Shown: positions 13,601-24,250 of the stretch, one piece after another
How positions within the stretch are numbered: the first letter of the stretch is position 1
How the letters are laid out: each line of letters opens with the position of its first letter
Assembly (NCBI RefSeq): GCF_014529535.1
Contig: NW_023503493.1
Coordinates: forward strand, 19,624,001-19,688,000
Source: Bradysia coprophila
Taxonomy: Eukaryota; Arthropoda; Insecta; Diptera; Sciaridae
Direction of reading: 5' to 3'
Length of the DNA stretch: 64,000 nucleotides
Notes under the pieces: generated by a model
Database searches by the model: none
What the model was told of the DNA's origin: nothing
Seen by the model: only the letters and a program-made list of their open reading frames with translations
Position numbers and translations under genes: made by a program

Positions 13601-15296
13601 TACCAGCCTCACAACAAGTATCTGTTACGACATTTTGTTTGCAGCAAGGTCACTCTACGACAAAATTTTCAATTTATCATTAATCTTCAAGTGTGCGTTC
13701 CTTTATGATGAGTCGAATTGTTATCCATTCTTCATAAGTAAGTGGTTTAAGTTATAGGAAGCATTTCTTACAATGACTACGTGTATCTGTAGTCGGTAAA
13801 AGCTGATTTCCACATATTTTTGGGTAAATTTCCTCTTACGGCTAAGGAAATCAGCATTAACCGAGTACAGATAAACGTAATCATTGAAAAGAAATGCTTC
13901 ATATGAAAAAAATCTGGAAACTTGAGATTTTTTAGAGCTGCAAGGTGCCAAGTGATAAGAGACTTGCCAAAGTAAAATGAACTTTTCTTTCACTTTATTG
14001 TTTATATGGCTTGAAGATGAGTCATCAGCTGTTTATATAAGAATAATAATAAACAGCTGATCGTTCAACAAATCTGTTCGAATAAGTTTACATAATTGAT
14101 TTATAGCCTAAGCTTATTATTATGGCTGTTTCGTTATGACTTATTGCTCCGTGAATGTTTAAAAAAACGAATTTAAAAACGGTTCAACAATTGCTTCTAA
14201 TTGACTTGTAAGAATATGAAATTTTCTTGAGATCGAAGAAGTTTATCAGATTCCTCAATTTTAATGCTATGCATGAGCCTAAAAATGTTCCTCTAATTAT
14301 TATAATGCCAGAGCTAGTCAACGTACGACTGTCAATACATGAAACGTATCTTCAACCAACAAATGTGGTGCGACTGTGCCATATCCAAATGAGAAATGAG
14401 TCAATAATGAAAAGTTCATTGAAATCTTAGCGTCGTAGTAAAATATTTATTGCAAAGCATGTGCGATTCTTGTGTGTGAACCGTGAACCCAAACAAAAGA
14501 ATCGAACAAAAAATAAATATTTTCAGCTGTTCCTTAACATTGAATTTCGGCATAGCTCTTCTTCAATGTTTTAAAATGTGCGAAACAGCAAAACTAAAAA
14601 TAAATACTCTATCTAGAATACGTACTGCCTCTTGTGCCAGTGCCTATACGTCTACATATGAGAGAAACGATTGTTTTCTGCTTTTGTTTTTTGGTTCAGC
14701 ATCGAAATTTATTTCTTTTTTCATTTTATCAAAATAAAGCGTAGTATTGACTGAATTTCCATCGTGCAGCAGTAATTAAAATCGTGTAAACACTATGCGA
14801 CTATTTACATTTTCGAGTTTAAATTTCCAATTCAAAAAGAGAATCTTTATGCGTAGATTTGCACGAAGAAATTTTTAATTGAATTTTATTGTACACTGCC
14901 GTGCCGTACTTTATGTGATGGTAACGTGCCATTACTTGACTAATTGCCAAAAGAACGACGATCTCATTTCATAGCCAAGATATTGTGCTTATCTCTAAAT
15001 TCATTAGGACATACACGGTGCGTGTAGGTACAGAACAAATATATGAATCGATATGAAGCTGAAATTTTCATAGCCAAATGTAGGATAATCAGATCACTCA
15101 CATCAGTCAACAAATTTAAGCAACAGCAATTTCTAATCTAACCAAAAAATTAGTTTCGTATAATTGCAAAGTCATTGCCATTGTAAAATGTTCACACAAT
15201 TCGCTCGTATCAATATGGAAGAATAAAGACTAAACGAATGCTTCGAAATCAAAGAAAATTCAATTTGCTCACCTCCTCGGGAGTTAATTCACTCAT
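7665..15296 (-). CDS. Ube4B: Ubiquitin conjugation factor E4 B (U-box E3/E4 ligase)
   Basis: Eleven coding exons: 15296-15273, 12549-12285, 12222-11039, 10980-10653, 10595-10340, 10270-10040, 9973-9802, 9734-9622, 9548-8881, 8810-8610 and 7756-7665. They sum to 1,177 residues. The C-terminus carries a U-box (about residues 1088-1160; [20 protein letters not shown], then the FNRQPLT segment), which recruits E2 enzymes for polyubiquitin chain elongation, usually with the p97/Cdc48 chaperone. The middle is the long helical UFD2 core. The first exon encodes only MSELTPEE and splices directly onto [11 protein letters not shown], matching the usual conserved E4B N-terminus. The ATG at 12561 is an alternative start that would read through the acceptor. 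The 2.7-kb first intron and the 853-nt last intron contain repeats; the other introns are 56-73 nt. It is nearest to Duba on the same strand. Confidence 0.95.
7960..8525. repeat. Degenerate interspersed repeat in the last Ube4B intron
   Basis: A CCGTCTGTCTGCCTGTC tract near 8098 is followed by two diverged tandem units. Each contains a TTTTTGTTTCATTTGGA-like phrase, then GAAAAACGTTTC, then a CCTGGACTGAGGC-like phrase (about 8300-8375 and 8430-8525). There is no intact coding frame. It is probably an old transposon fragment. Confidence 0.45.
13757..13901. repeat. Hairpin MITE
   Basis: Left arm GGAAGCATTTCTTACAATGA, then ACGTGTATCTGTA, then GCTGATTTCC, is mirrored on the right by GGAAATCAGC, TACAGATAAACGT and TCATTG...AGAAATGCTTC. 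About 145 bp, imperfect, no coding. Confidence 0.65.
14021..14064. repeat. Small palindrome
   Basis: TCAGCTGTTTAT and ATAAACAGCTGA flank a short AT-rich loop. It may be a separate mini-hairpin. Confidence 0.5.
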
Positions 15297-16109
15297 GTTG
15301 TAGGGCTCCTTAAACAAATCGGAGACTTTTTGTAAATTATTTTCGCCTTTCAAACGAGAAAATATCCAAAAGTTAACACTCGAACACGAAAATTACTGTA
15401 GTTCCTGGTTCCAATACACCCATTGAGTTCTTTGTTATGAAGAGTATAGGTAGGTAGGTACTAATGTCACTTTTTTTTTAGTCTTCACCAGCTGTAAAAT
15501 TACGTATTTATGTCCACAAATCTCGAAATTGCAAAGAATTTTTTTTTTATTAAAATCACTCGCAAAATTTGTTAACACATGGGCAGCTTAGTAGAAACGT
15601 TTCTAATTTGAATAGTGTTTGTTACTATAATCTACGATGTTTTCAAAAACAAAAAGAACAACAATCGAAAATCAAAGAAAATGTTTTTTTTTTCGTTATT
15701 TTAGTTCACGAAAGAAACAACAAGAAACCAACGAAAAGTTCTGTTACTTCAGCTCGTCACGCGAATAGGTTTTTGCTGATACAGTCTAATTTAAAGTGTA
15801 GTCTACTAAGTCGATTGAGAGTCCTTTACGTTTTCACTTTTTTTGGTGATTAAATTTATATTAGAGTTTCTTCTTTTTATCTGCTGATCAGCAGCTCAAC
15901 CAGCACATTCGTTCAATGTTCGTTAAAGAAGTATGGTGAGTTGATCTGATTCCATAAGAAAATGGTGGGAAAATTTTGAATGAAAAATAAAATCCTTGTA
16001 AAAAACTGACTGGTACTTTGGATGTAAGTAGGATTCTCTTTTTGGTCATTATTCGAACAATTTTGGGTGACCATAATGAATAACGCGTTTCGAATTTTGA
16101 GAATTGTAA
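15297..16109. other. Upstream region of Ube4B
   Basis: Contains the presumed promoter and 5' UTR of Ube4B on the minus strand. Poly-T tracts occur at about 15470-15550 and a (GGTA)n patch near 15450. The 94-codon plus-strand frame at 15569-15853 has no domain. Confidence 0.4.
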
Positions 16110-17382
16110 TAGAGATGTGCGGGCCGACCTATTTTCAAAACCCGACCCAGCCCGGCCCAGACTAATTTTTAATGCCCGAGCCCGACCCGACCCGAGAATT
16201 TTGTAGCAAAGCCCGGCCCGGCCCGACTCGGCCCGTATTTTTTTTAATGAGCTAAAAAACCTAAAATTGGCGCGCCTAACAAGTGGAAATCGTTCGGTTA
16301 CCTATCGTTATAATAGACAGTTTGCGCAAATGACGTATGACTTATAAGTCAGCTTATAAATCCGAATTTATAAGTTATAAGCGAGTCAGTTATAAGGTAT
16401 AAGTCAGGTGGCTATAAGTCATAAGTTATAAGTCAACCACCTATAAGGTGAAAGTTATACGTTCATAAGTTTATAGGTCAAGAAAGGGTATAAAAGTCCA
16501 AAGTTATAGAGATGAGAAGAGTAATTAAACTTTAGGAACCAGCTGACACTGACGTCCATAATCCCAAAAATATAGAAGTCAACCCAAAAAATCATGTAAA
16601 ATCCATCAAAATCTTGAAGTTCTTGGACTGAGAAGAGTTAGGAATAGGTAACGAAGAAAAATAATTTGCTCAGTGTAATTCTTCTGACTTTAGGGATAAA
16701 CTTGCCGACCAAACTTCCGAAGCTTTGATAGCTCTTCATCCTGAAGAGCTGTAACTGCCAACAGAGTCAGGACCATCATTTTCGATGGTATGTCTCAGAT
16801 TTTTTACGTAAGCTCTTGTCAGCCCAAGAACTTCAACATTTTGATGGATTTTACATGATTTTGTGAGTTGACTTCTTTATTTTTGGGATTGTTGACGTCG
16901 TTGTAGGCTGGTTCCTAAAGTTTAATTGCTCTATATGATCCACTGTCTTCTTATCTCTATAAGTTTCGACTTCATACTTTTGACCTATATAACCGTCTGA
17001 ACTTATAACTTTCACTTTATAGATGGTTTACTTATAAGACCAAGACTTATAACTTATAGCTGACTTATTCTGATTCTGATTTATAAGTTTACTTATAAGT
17101 TATACGTAATTTGTGCAAACTCTCTAATAATTTAGTTTCACAAATCTATAGAACACTTGAAAGTAAGCTTACGCTCGGACTGTATTGCAATTTTTCTTTA
17201 AATTTTTGTTTAAGTTTTCACATTTTTTTGAAAGTCGAAGAAAGTCGGGCCAGCCCGAACCTTTGTTTTTGAAACCCGAGCCCGCCCGAGCCCGACTAAT
17301 TTTTGAAACCCGGACCCAAGCCCGGTCGGGCCGGGCTGGGCCGGGTCGGGTAGGTGAATTTCGGGCGGCCCGCACATCTCTA
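16110..17382. mobile_element. Non-autonomous hAT-type element with nested foldback
   Basis: The ends are TAGAGATGTGCGGGCCG and its near-perfect inverse ...CCCGCACATCTCTA. They are flanked by a perfect 8-bp direct repeat AATTGTAA at 16102-16109 and 17383-17390. The TIR style (AGAGATG start) and 8-bp duplication are those of hAT elements. Subterminal regions are CCCGA/CCCGG-rich repeats. The interior from about 16311 to 17126 is itself an inverted repeat beginning GACAGTTTGCGCAAA and ending TTTGTGCAAACTCTC, full of CTTATAAGT motifs. No transposase is encoded. Confidence 0.85.
16311..17126. repeat. Foldback element nested in the hAT element
   Basis: Long imperfect palindrome. AGGAACCAGC and ATTTTACATGATTTTGTGAG-type segments on the right mirror segments on the left around a centre near 16715. 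CTTATAAGT-rich arms mark both ends. It may be a second insertion into the hAT copy or its original interior; the duplication at its ends is not clear. Confidence 0.55.
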
Positions 17383-17390
17383 AATTGTAA

Positions 17391-18859
17391 GGTCTGCAAT
17401 AGCCTGTGTGCAGAAAATTGAGATCATCGAAAACTGTGTTCAGTGTTCAGGCATGTAGTCGAGGGGCTGTAGGTGTCTCAGAAGAAGTGTTTTGGATGTT
17501 TATGTATCTCAGAAATATGACAATATTTTTGAAAAAGAGCTATAGTATATTATAGAGCTTTAAAAATTCTACATGCCAATGGTCCACCCAGAAGGCAGCT
17601 GCTGAGATTGCCTAGAATCGAAAATCTGACCTTTCGGACTTTTTCATATAGTTCCTGATAGACAATCGATTATGTTTCATTTTTGAATGGGCCATATAAG
17701 TGAATGGGCCACCCACGACGGTGCAGACGCTGCAACCGGTGCTAAGTATGTCGAGGACACCTTGACCAGTAAGTATACACAACTTTCCATGACAGCAGCT
17801 TAACTGTTATACAATTAATATGGAATTTATGAAAATAAAAGTCTCAAAAGTTCGAAAAGAGACGTCTCACGGTCTCAAATCCTTTGTATTGTGAGACGTG
17901 AGACGTCTCTTTTCGAACCCTTGAGACTTTTATTTTTACTAGGGCTTAGATCAATTGATGTAATAGATTCGATACTATACTAATATTGAAACGCTTACTG
18001 TCTGTGAAAGGTTATTCATATTTGAAATTCCAGAATCAGTTCCGGGTTGTCCTCTCGTTTCAGTAATATTAGGTCAATTGCTCATCTTAAAAATCAGTTC
18101 CTGTCAGGGTATGGACACTAGTAGACAGACCATTCCTTATGTATTTGACATCGAACTAAATATAATAGGTGAACGGGAAACAAAACGATAGACTTTCACA
18201 CGGATTCGAGACAATCAAGAATTTACACAGGATTTTGTATTACTTCTTTCCGCTCGGCTCTATCTACTTAGTCTCTATCAAAAGGTCTCTTAGCTAAATG
18301 TGTCTTTCCGCTTTCCCAGTATCATCCAAAGTGCAGCAACTACAAAATCGACCCACCGAGGAGCGTAAAACATAAAGACAGGCATTTCATTTAATAATTA
18401 CATGTATTTCAAATATGCGGTGAGGAGTAGATTAATTTTGTATTGTGTTTCTGTACAGTCTCCCAATAAATGAATGGTTTTTATTTTTTATCTTCATTGA
18501 AAAGGAGTATATATATTTTCATGATACTTTATGTCGCATTATGATGGTATATATTGATTTTTGATGAATTGCATCTCGATAAAGAAAAGGATGAATTTGC
18601 CTCAATTAACAAAAAAAAGGAATAGGATTTTCTCATTTGATGAATTTGCATATAGAAATTTCAAATTGTTACAGTTTCCCAATATAAGCGAATATAATCG
18701 ATTAATTTTAGAGTTCGTGTATGCAATAAACGAAAAATAAAATTCAAAGTCAAAATAACGAAGGGAATTGATAAATGGAAAAAAATAGAGTTGGTATGAG
18801 TATACCCTTCACTTCTTGACGCCTGTCCAAAGTAAACAGAACGAATCTAATAAATTTTT
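17391..18859. other. Intergenic between hAT element and Duba
   Basis: No gene is visible on either strand. It contains one hairpin (17832-17937) and AT-rich sequence that should include the 3' UTR of Duba just below 18860. Confidence 0.5.
17832..17937. repeat. Hairpin MITE
   Basis: AAAATAAAAGTCTCAA and GAAAAGAGACGTCTCAC on the left are mirrored by GTGAGACGTCTCTTTTC and TTGAGACTTTTATTTTT on the right. The arms are about 40 bp and nearly perfect, with a short loop. Confidence 0.75.
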
Positions 18860-20619
18860 TCATGGGGAAGGTGGATCCGAATCGGTTTTTTGTTGCTGCC
18901 ACTGCTTCATAAAGTCCATTCGTGACATTTGTAAAGCTTTCTGCATCATTTTGTCTTCAGTCATTTCGCCGAAATCCGTATAGTCCGGTGAATATGACGA
19001 CTCAAGTAACGACTGATAGAAATCCGACATTGGCGCCTCTTTAACCGGACTTGATTTCGATGGGCCGGGAACACCGCTTTGATCTGATGGTTGCACATGT
19101 TCGACAGTATTTCGACGTGATACTTTCACATTCTTACCAACTGAATTGAAATCCTTTGATGCTGCTGATGCTGCCGCTTCTGTCGATGGTCCGGCTGTAC
19201 CACTGCAAACTGACACAGCAGTTCGTTTACGCTTGCGTCGTCTCTGGCCATGTTGCAGGTAGAACAAATCTTCTGGTTTCTGACTGGAACTTGAACAGGC
19301 ACCATAGTCACCATGCTCCTCATCCGATGGAAACTGTTCCTCCGAATCGAATGAACTCTCACCACTCGAACGGTTCGGTGATTTTTCGCTTTGATTGCCC
19401 TTTATTTCCGATGAGGTAACTGTCGAACTGCTTGTACCTAATTGTTTTTGTGGTTGTTTTTGCACATCCCGGCACCATTGTAAATAGGATTCACGTGCTA
19501 TTTGTTCTTCAATTGCCTCGTTTGTTGCTTCCCAATCGGTTGTTTTCAGTTTGTCCTCAAACATTGTCTGCTCGATTTCTAAATCTTCACTCAATCGAAC
19601 AGCATCCTTCAATTGTCTATGGTCGGGTTCATCAGCTCTATATCCAGGTAGGCCCAATCCTTCGCCAACAGAAAATTTGTACGGATTCAGAATTGCATTG
19701 TAATGAGATCCTCGCTGCAAAATCGAAAAAGAAAAGGCGAAAGCATTAATCATCCCAACTTATCTACAATTTTTAGTAAATATCTACGTACCTGATACGA
19801 CAATCGCAACGGTTCACAACCATTCTTCATTTGATCGGAATTGAAGATGTTGATTGGTTCCATTCCGTAGCAATATAATTCGACGGGTCGATTGTAAATT
19901 TCTGAAATTGCTTGAATTTCGATGTGGTTACCGTGCACATGATTGTTACGTTTCCGTGACACATAATTGTTAATGTCTTCCGTTACGAATTGGGCAAAGT
20001 ATTCACGATTCTTGTAAATGTAATCCATTGTTTGTTGTCGTATGTCTTGGTGCATGTCTTGATCGCCATATATTTGCAATGAAATTGATCTAAATAAACA
20101 TGCTCCATCTTCCACAATTTCCTGTATCTGAAATCCGCGGTCCTTTGACATTGCTTTTATAAACGCCTTATCCCGACTGTCCCATTCATCTGGCGATAGA
20201 TTGGCATCTTTTGGTCCAATATGTTCATCGCCCGAATTATAGCCAGAAAATGTTTCCTCAATTAACGTATTTAGATTGCTGGCCGTACTGTTGTTGTTTA
20301 TATTTGACGAGCTAGCACCGCTGTGAGTTGATTTTGGTGATTTTCCAGCTGTACTATGTGGACTTGAACATGAAGTTGCGCAATCAATTTGATACACTGG
20401 ACTTTTACATTTTTCACGAACGTCTCTTTTGTTTCTTTTGTGTGGACTACGACGACTTCTGGATTGTGGTTTTGATTCGCGTTGTGGGCTTGGACTTTTC
20501 GCAGCTGATATTTGATTTATGCAGACACGATGGGGATTTAAATTATGATTTTGAGAGTCTTGAATGTCTTTTTTGTCGTGTTTGCCAGGTTTCTGACTTA
20601 AAATTGGCTTTATAGTCAT
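18860..20619 (-). CDS. Duba: OTU deubiquitinase, OTUD5/Duba orthologue
   Basis: Two exons, 20619-19792 and 19714-18860, with a 77-nt intron, encode 560 residues. The N-terminal 130 residues are Ser/Arg/Lys-rich and disordered. The OTU domain follows. Residues 171-174 (DGAC) contain the catalytic Cys174 with Asp171. YGDQDMH, VTED and GNHIE match the family, and the catalytic His is H280 in SHYN, just after the splice junction. The GLGLPGY segment after it is also typical. The C-terminus has a Ser-rich linker and a UIM-like helix (MMQKALQMSRMDF, about residues 535-547). In other animals OTUD5 cleaves K48/K63 ubiquitin chains and restrains innate and developmental signalling; activity here is inferred from family. 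Confidence 0.95.
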
Positions 20620-22026
20620 CTTAAAACTGGTTAATCATCGAACGTAAATCTTGTTTTTCTGTGACCCTCTGTGTGACGTATTTCTAGAAAAAATATTGAC
20701 ATGCGTCGAATTTCGACCGAATATATACGTAAAATTAGTACGAATATTCCCAGGAAAAATTGTTGGTCAATTGATGAACATCGGGAGGGAAGATTTAAAT
20801 ATTGAAAATAAATTGCGCTTAGACTAGTAGAACAAGTTGAAGATCAAAGTACGTTATCACATAAATTAAAACAACACTTTTAATTAGACTTTGTTTAACC
20901 ACAGTGTGGATTGAGTAGAAAACGACTGTAAGAAAGAGACTATGTTTTTGAACGACACCCCCTGTCAAATTAGGACAGGCTAATCGAGTGTGACAAACAA
21001 ATGTTTAAGGGTACATGGACATTATGAGAAAAGAGAATGTGATGGTTAAGTGACAAAAATTGTGAATAGTCAAGTAAAACGAAAAATTGTAGAGCTAGGA
21101 GTGGGTATGGATTTACAGTGAAGTCGTTTTTAAGAATATCTTGACCAATTCTCTGAATGACATTAAAAACATCATTGATCAATTCGTCTTTCGAATTTTT
21201 TTCAGATATTTGTTTGTTTGTGATATAACATTTTGAAATGTTTTTGAATGTAATTAGATTTCATCCAATGAACTTCAAGCAATAGTATTTTACATTACTA
21301 GGGATAAAAAGTTATGTAATGGATTTTACATGCTGAGGGCGTCGAAAGAAGTGCTTAAAACATGAAAAGTACGGTTTTCGACGCATGTAGCATGTAAAAT
21401 TGTTTTTATTACACTATAAAGTTGTGTGACACACTGTCAAGTACCCTATTTAGAGTACCACTCATGCTTGAAGTGCGTTGGTTAATAACACGATCATATG
21501 TAAAAATCGAATTTTAGGAAAATGAGATCTTCAACTTAGAGTGTAGGGCTGCTATAGGACTCTATTTCTATCGAATCTATTTGATGTAAACATTTCCGAC
21601 TGATTGAAATAAAACCTTCGTCATTGTGTTAACAACATCCGTGAAAGGATAAAAAGCAAAAGAGTCCAGAGTTCCTTAGAATAGATCTCAAAGCTTAGTT
21701 CCGAACAATTAACTGAAAACCAGTAGTTCAGTCTACCCAAGACTCTATCTGAAATTTGTCATACTGGAAATTAGATTGCTTAAAATGTTCATACATCCGA
21801 ATAAGATTTTGACTCCATGTGAACAAGTTGAACACTTCTAAAGTTAAGGGCAAAAGGTTACCAATATCGGAGAATAAGTTCTATAACGAATTTATCTACA
21901 TTCTGCTCTCAATCAAAACAGAGACGTTCTTTATACAATTTTCTTCTAAAACAAATCATATTTTGACAAATTAAGTATAAGTAAAATGTAAATGCTTTCC
22001 AAATAACAACAGATTATAATTTTTCG
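20620..22026. other. Intergenic with dispersed repeat
   Basis: No gene is seen. The 70-codon minus frame at 20970-21182 is unsupported. A copy of a dispersed hairpin family lies at 21283-21400. The region must contain the Duba promoter and the 3' end of the HhH gene. Confidence 0.5.
21283..21400. repeat. Dispersed hairpin repeat, family R1 copy 1 (deleted form)
   Basis: AATAGTATTTTACATTACTAGGGATAAAAA is followed by a TTTTACATGCT...GCGTCGAAA / TTTCGACGC...AGCATGTAAAA palindrome. The same blocks recur near 36108-36345 and 38495-38655. This copy lacks the central section with the GC-rich apex. Confidence 0.65.
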
Positions 22027-22767
22027 TCATTTTCTCTTGATTCGCTTAGCCGATGAAGAGAGTTCTGCCTCAACAGCAGCTCGTTTCGTATTCTTTTCAC
22101 CCGCATCATTGATAGATGGCTTTAACACAGCGAATGACCATGCAGCTTTCTCCAATTCATCCGTACCACTCCAATCTTCCTTTTTCATTCGTTTTCTCAT
22201 TTCGGTCACAAACCATTCCCATTCTTTGACCGTGTACTTCGGCTTTTCGCTTAGACCAGCTGCAAATTTTAATGCTTCATCCGACATAAATGGTAATGAG
22301 TCTGGACTGAACAGCGCAAGTATAGCTGAAGATGTTGCAGGACCGATCCCCTTCAAACAATTTAATTTGAGTAAACTCTGCTTCGCACTGTCAATGCTGG
22401 TCGATTTGCTGAGCAATGCGAATGCTTCCTTTGTTGTATTTTTGACCATGTCATTTGAATTGCTGCCGGCAAGCTGTTCAAGACGAGGACGAAACTTACC
22501 CCGCTGTAACCAAATTAAAATGTTAGAAAAGGTGCCGGTGCTCTCAAGTTTATTGCGACTGTAACTTACAGTTAGTTTCCATTTCATTAGTTTTACCAAT
22601 TCTGTAGTTGTTAGGTAAGCTCCGTCCTTACTGGATTTTCTAGATTGTACTGTGGACTGTAGTTCGTTTCGATACCAATCATCCAAATCAGAAAGTTTGT
22701 TAGACTTGTTCGACAGTGCTTCTTCGTATCGTTCTAAAGAATTTTGAAGACTTTCCTTGCTAGCCAT
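22027..22767 (-). CDS. Helix-hairpin-helix protein of unknown function
   Basis: Two exons, 22767-22570 and 22503-22027, with a 66-nt intron, encode 224 residues. The start is the ATG at 22767; the frame is open two codons further back, but only with GTG. I do not recognise the family by name. Residues about 118-140 read LKGIGPATSSAILALFSPD, the LxGIGPxTA pattern of a helix-hairpin-helix, as in DNA glycosylase and XPF-type domains, where it binds DNA backbone. The rest is mainly helical and charged, and the tail ends in a basic AKRIKRK, a possible nuclear signal. No catalytic Lys/Asp pair of a glycosylase can be assigned with confidence. It is divergent from Megf8, 1.5 kb away. Confidence 0.8.
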   Translation of the reverse strand: MASKESLQNSLERYEEALSNKSNKLSDLDDWYRNELQSTVQSRKSSKDGAYLTTTELVKLMKWKLTVSYSRNKLESTGTFSNILIWLQRGKFRPRLEQLAGSNSNDMVKNTTKEAFALLSKSTSIDSAKQSLLKLNCLKGIGPATSSAILALFSPDSLPFMSDEALKFAAGLSEKPKYTVKEWEWFVTEMRKRMKKEDWSGTDELEKAAWSFAVLKPSINDAGEKNTKRAAVEAELSSSAKRIKRK

Positions 22768-24250
22768 TGTCACGAATTTTTTTAAAACACAAGTGTGATG
22801 ATTTACTTATCACAAAATATTTATTTTCAAAATTGAATGTCGCAAAACGACTATACTCTGCATTTACTGTATTTCAACACTTTCTTACGTATCCTGCTTA
22901 TCAGCCGTTTGTCACAATACGAAATGTCTTCTTTTTCAACCAAGACATGCTGAAGAAGTTTTTTGTTGGTCATACAGTCAGTATAATTATACATTTTTCC
23001 ATTAATGACCAGTCATCTGTGACTATTATAGTGGCAGGTCTCGGCTGTTATGGAAAACAACCGCAGAAACAGGGAACAGGTCTAGCCTCTTTCAAAGTGA
23101 ATAACATGAATACTCGAGTCAATTGTTTCAACGAAATCGTTTTCGCCCACAAACGAAGACACACTATACAGTAAAACGTCATGGCTCTATAGGTTTCTTC
23201 CAAGGTCGTTCAAAATGTCAATCGTCATCCTCAGAGAAGCCAACACAACCTCACTTTGGAGTTTTAACGAACAAATTTGTTTAAGTTGTGGTTATGTTGC
23301 GGCTATGTTTGCTTCTGTGGATGACGGTCGGTTGTTTTCGGCCTGTCAAAATTCGTTTTTACCGTACGATGGAAGAAACCTATAGTCTAAATATTAGTAT
23401 TGGTCTCGGTATTGGTAACAAAGTTTGGTCAAATTAGTTAAGGTGATTTTTTTGAGATAACTACTAACGATATGCATCAGTATCAAATAGAGGACAATCG
23501 AGGTAAACTCGTTAACTGGTTTAACCCTATAATCAAGCCGGACAACCGTATCACCAAGGCTGTATACTTTGGGGAAGTCACGCAGATACAGATATGCGGG
23601 TTACACACCACAGTTGATGATAAAATGGCCGATTTCATACAAAAATTCACCCCCAAAGTATACGGCCTTGCGTATCACTGCATCAATAAGGTTTTAATAC
23701 GATTCCATGCAAGTGACAAGACATGACAAACAAGGCAAGCCACAGTTTTCCAATTTTATAATATCGCTATCGTTATAACCAAGGTTCTGAAAGAACACTT
23801 TGGTTATAACAGATGATTCCTACTTTTTTAAAGGTTCAAAGAAACAACAGATATAACGACTGGGAATGAAACGTAAATCAAAGATAATTGGTCGAGTATA
23901 CGAAAGTAAATGTCAAAACACAATTGACGAGTCTAAAGGGATGGATAGTTTTTAAATAAAATAACAAAATTAACTTTAGTAATAAATAAGAATGAGTCAA
24001 AATCAATTGATTAATACATATCCAAGTAAATGAGTTGTAAGCACAAAGTGAGAGATGTTCGTTTAGGAATTGCGGTACATCACAGATAAGAAGTGAAAAG
24101 TGCATCTCTTGTTCATGGTTTTCATTGAAAATAACCTTGGACTCTTGCTGTGTAATTTTATTAAAATCTTTAATACAAAAACATTGTAAAAATAATGTGA
24201 ATTAATGCGGAAATCATTTGATTATCAAATTGTGTCTCGTTTAAACCACA
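22768..24250. other. Divergent intergenic region
   Basis: Lies between the HhH gene (minus) and Megf8 (plus). It contains the MITE at 23191-23381 and a small palindrome (GCTGTATACTTTGGGG near 23562 against CCCCAAAGTATACGGC near 23650). The 84-codon frame at 23472-23726 spans that palindrome and looks like repeat sequence, not a gene. Confidence 0.5.
23191..23381 (+). mobile_element. MITE, family R2 copy 1
   Basis: TIR AGGTTTCTTCCA at the left and TGGAAGAAACCT at the right, with subterminal CATCCnCAGA/TCTGTGGATG inverted segments. A second copy in opposite orientation is at 47971-48150. The two are nearly identical apart from a 10-base insertion (around 23289-23300) in this copy. Confidence 0.8.

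Larger units (their letters stand above)
12550..15272 (-). other. First intron of Ube4B, 2.7 kb
   Basis: The intron runs from a donor after 15273 (GAG|GTGAGC) to an acceptor before 12549 (ACAG|ATG). I see no coding gene inside. A GC-richer patch at about 13110-13330 is unassigned. Two hairpin repeats lie at 13757-13901 and 14021-14064. Confidence 0.7.

Noticed and set aside
20328-20615. Plus-strand frame opposite Duba exon 1
   Set aside because: Shadow of the Duba coding strand; no independent support.
23472-23726. 84-codon plus-strand gene upstream of Megf8
   Set aside because: The frame spans a short palindrome (GTATACTTTGGGG / CCCCAAAGTATAC) and reads as repeat sequence.
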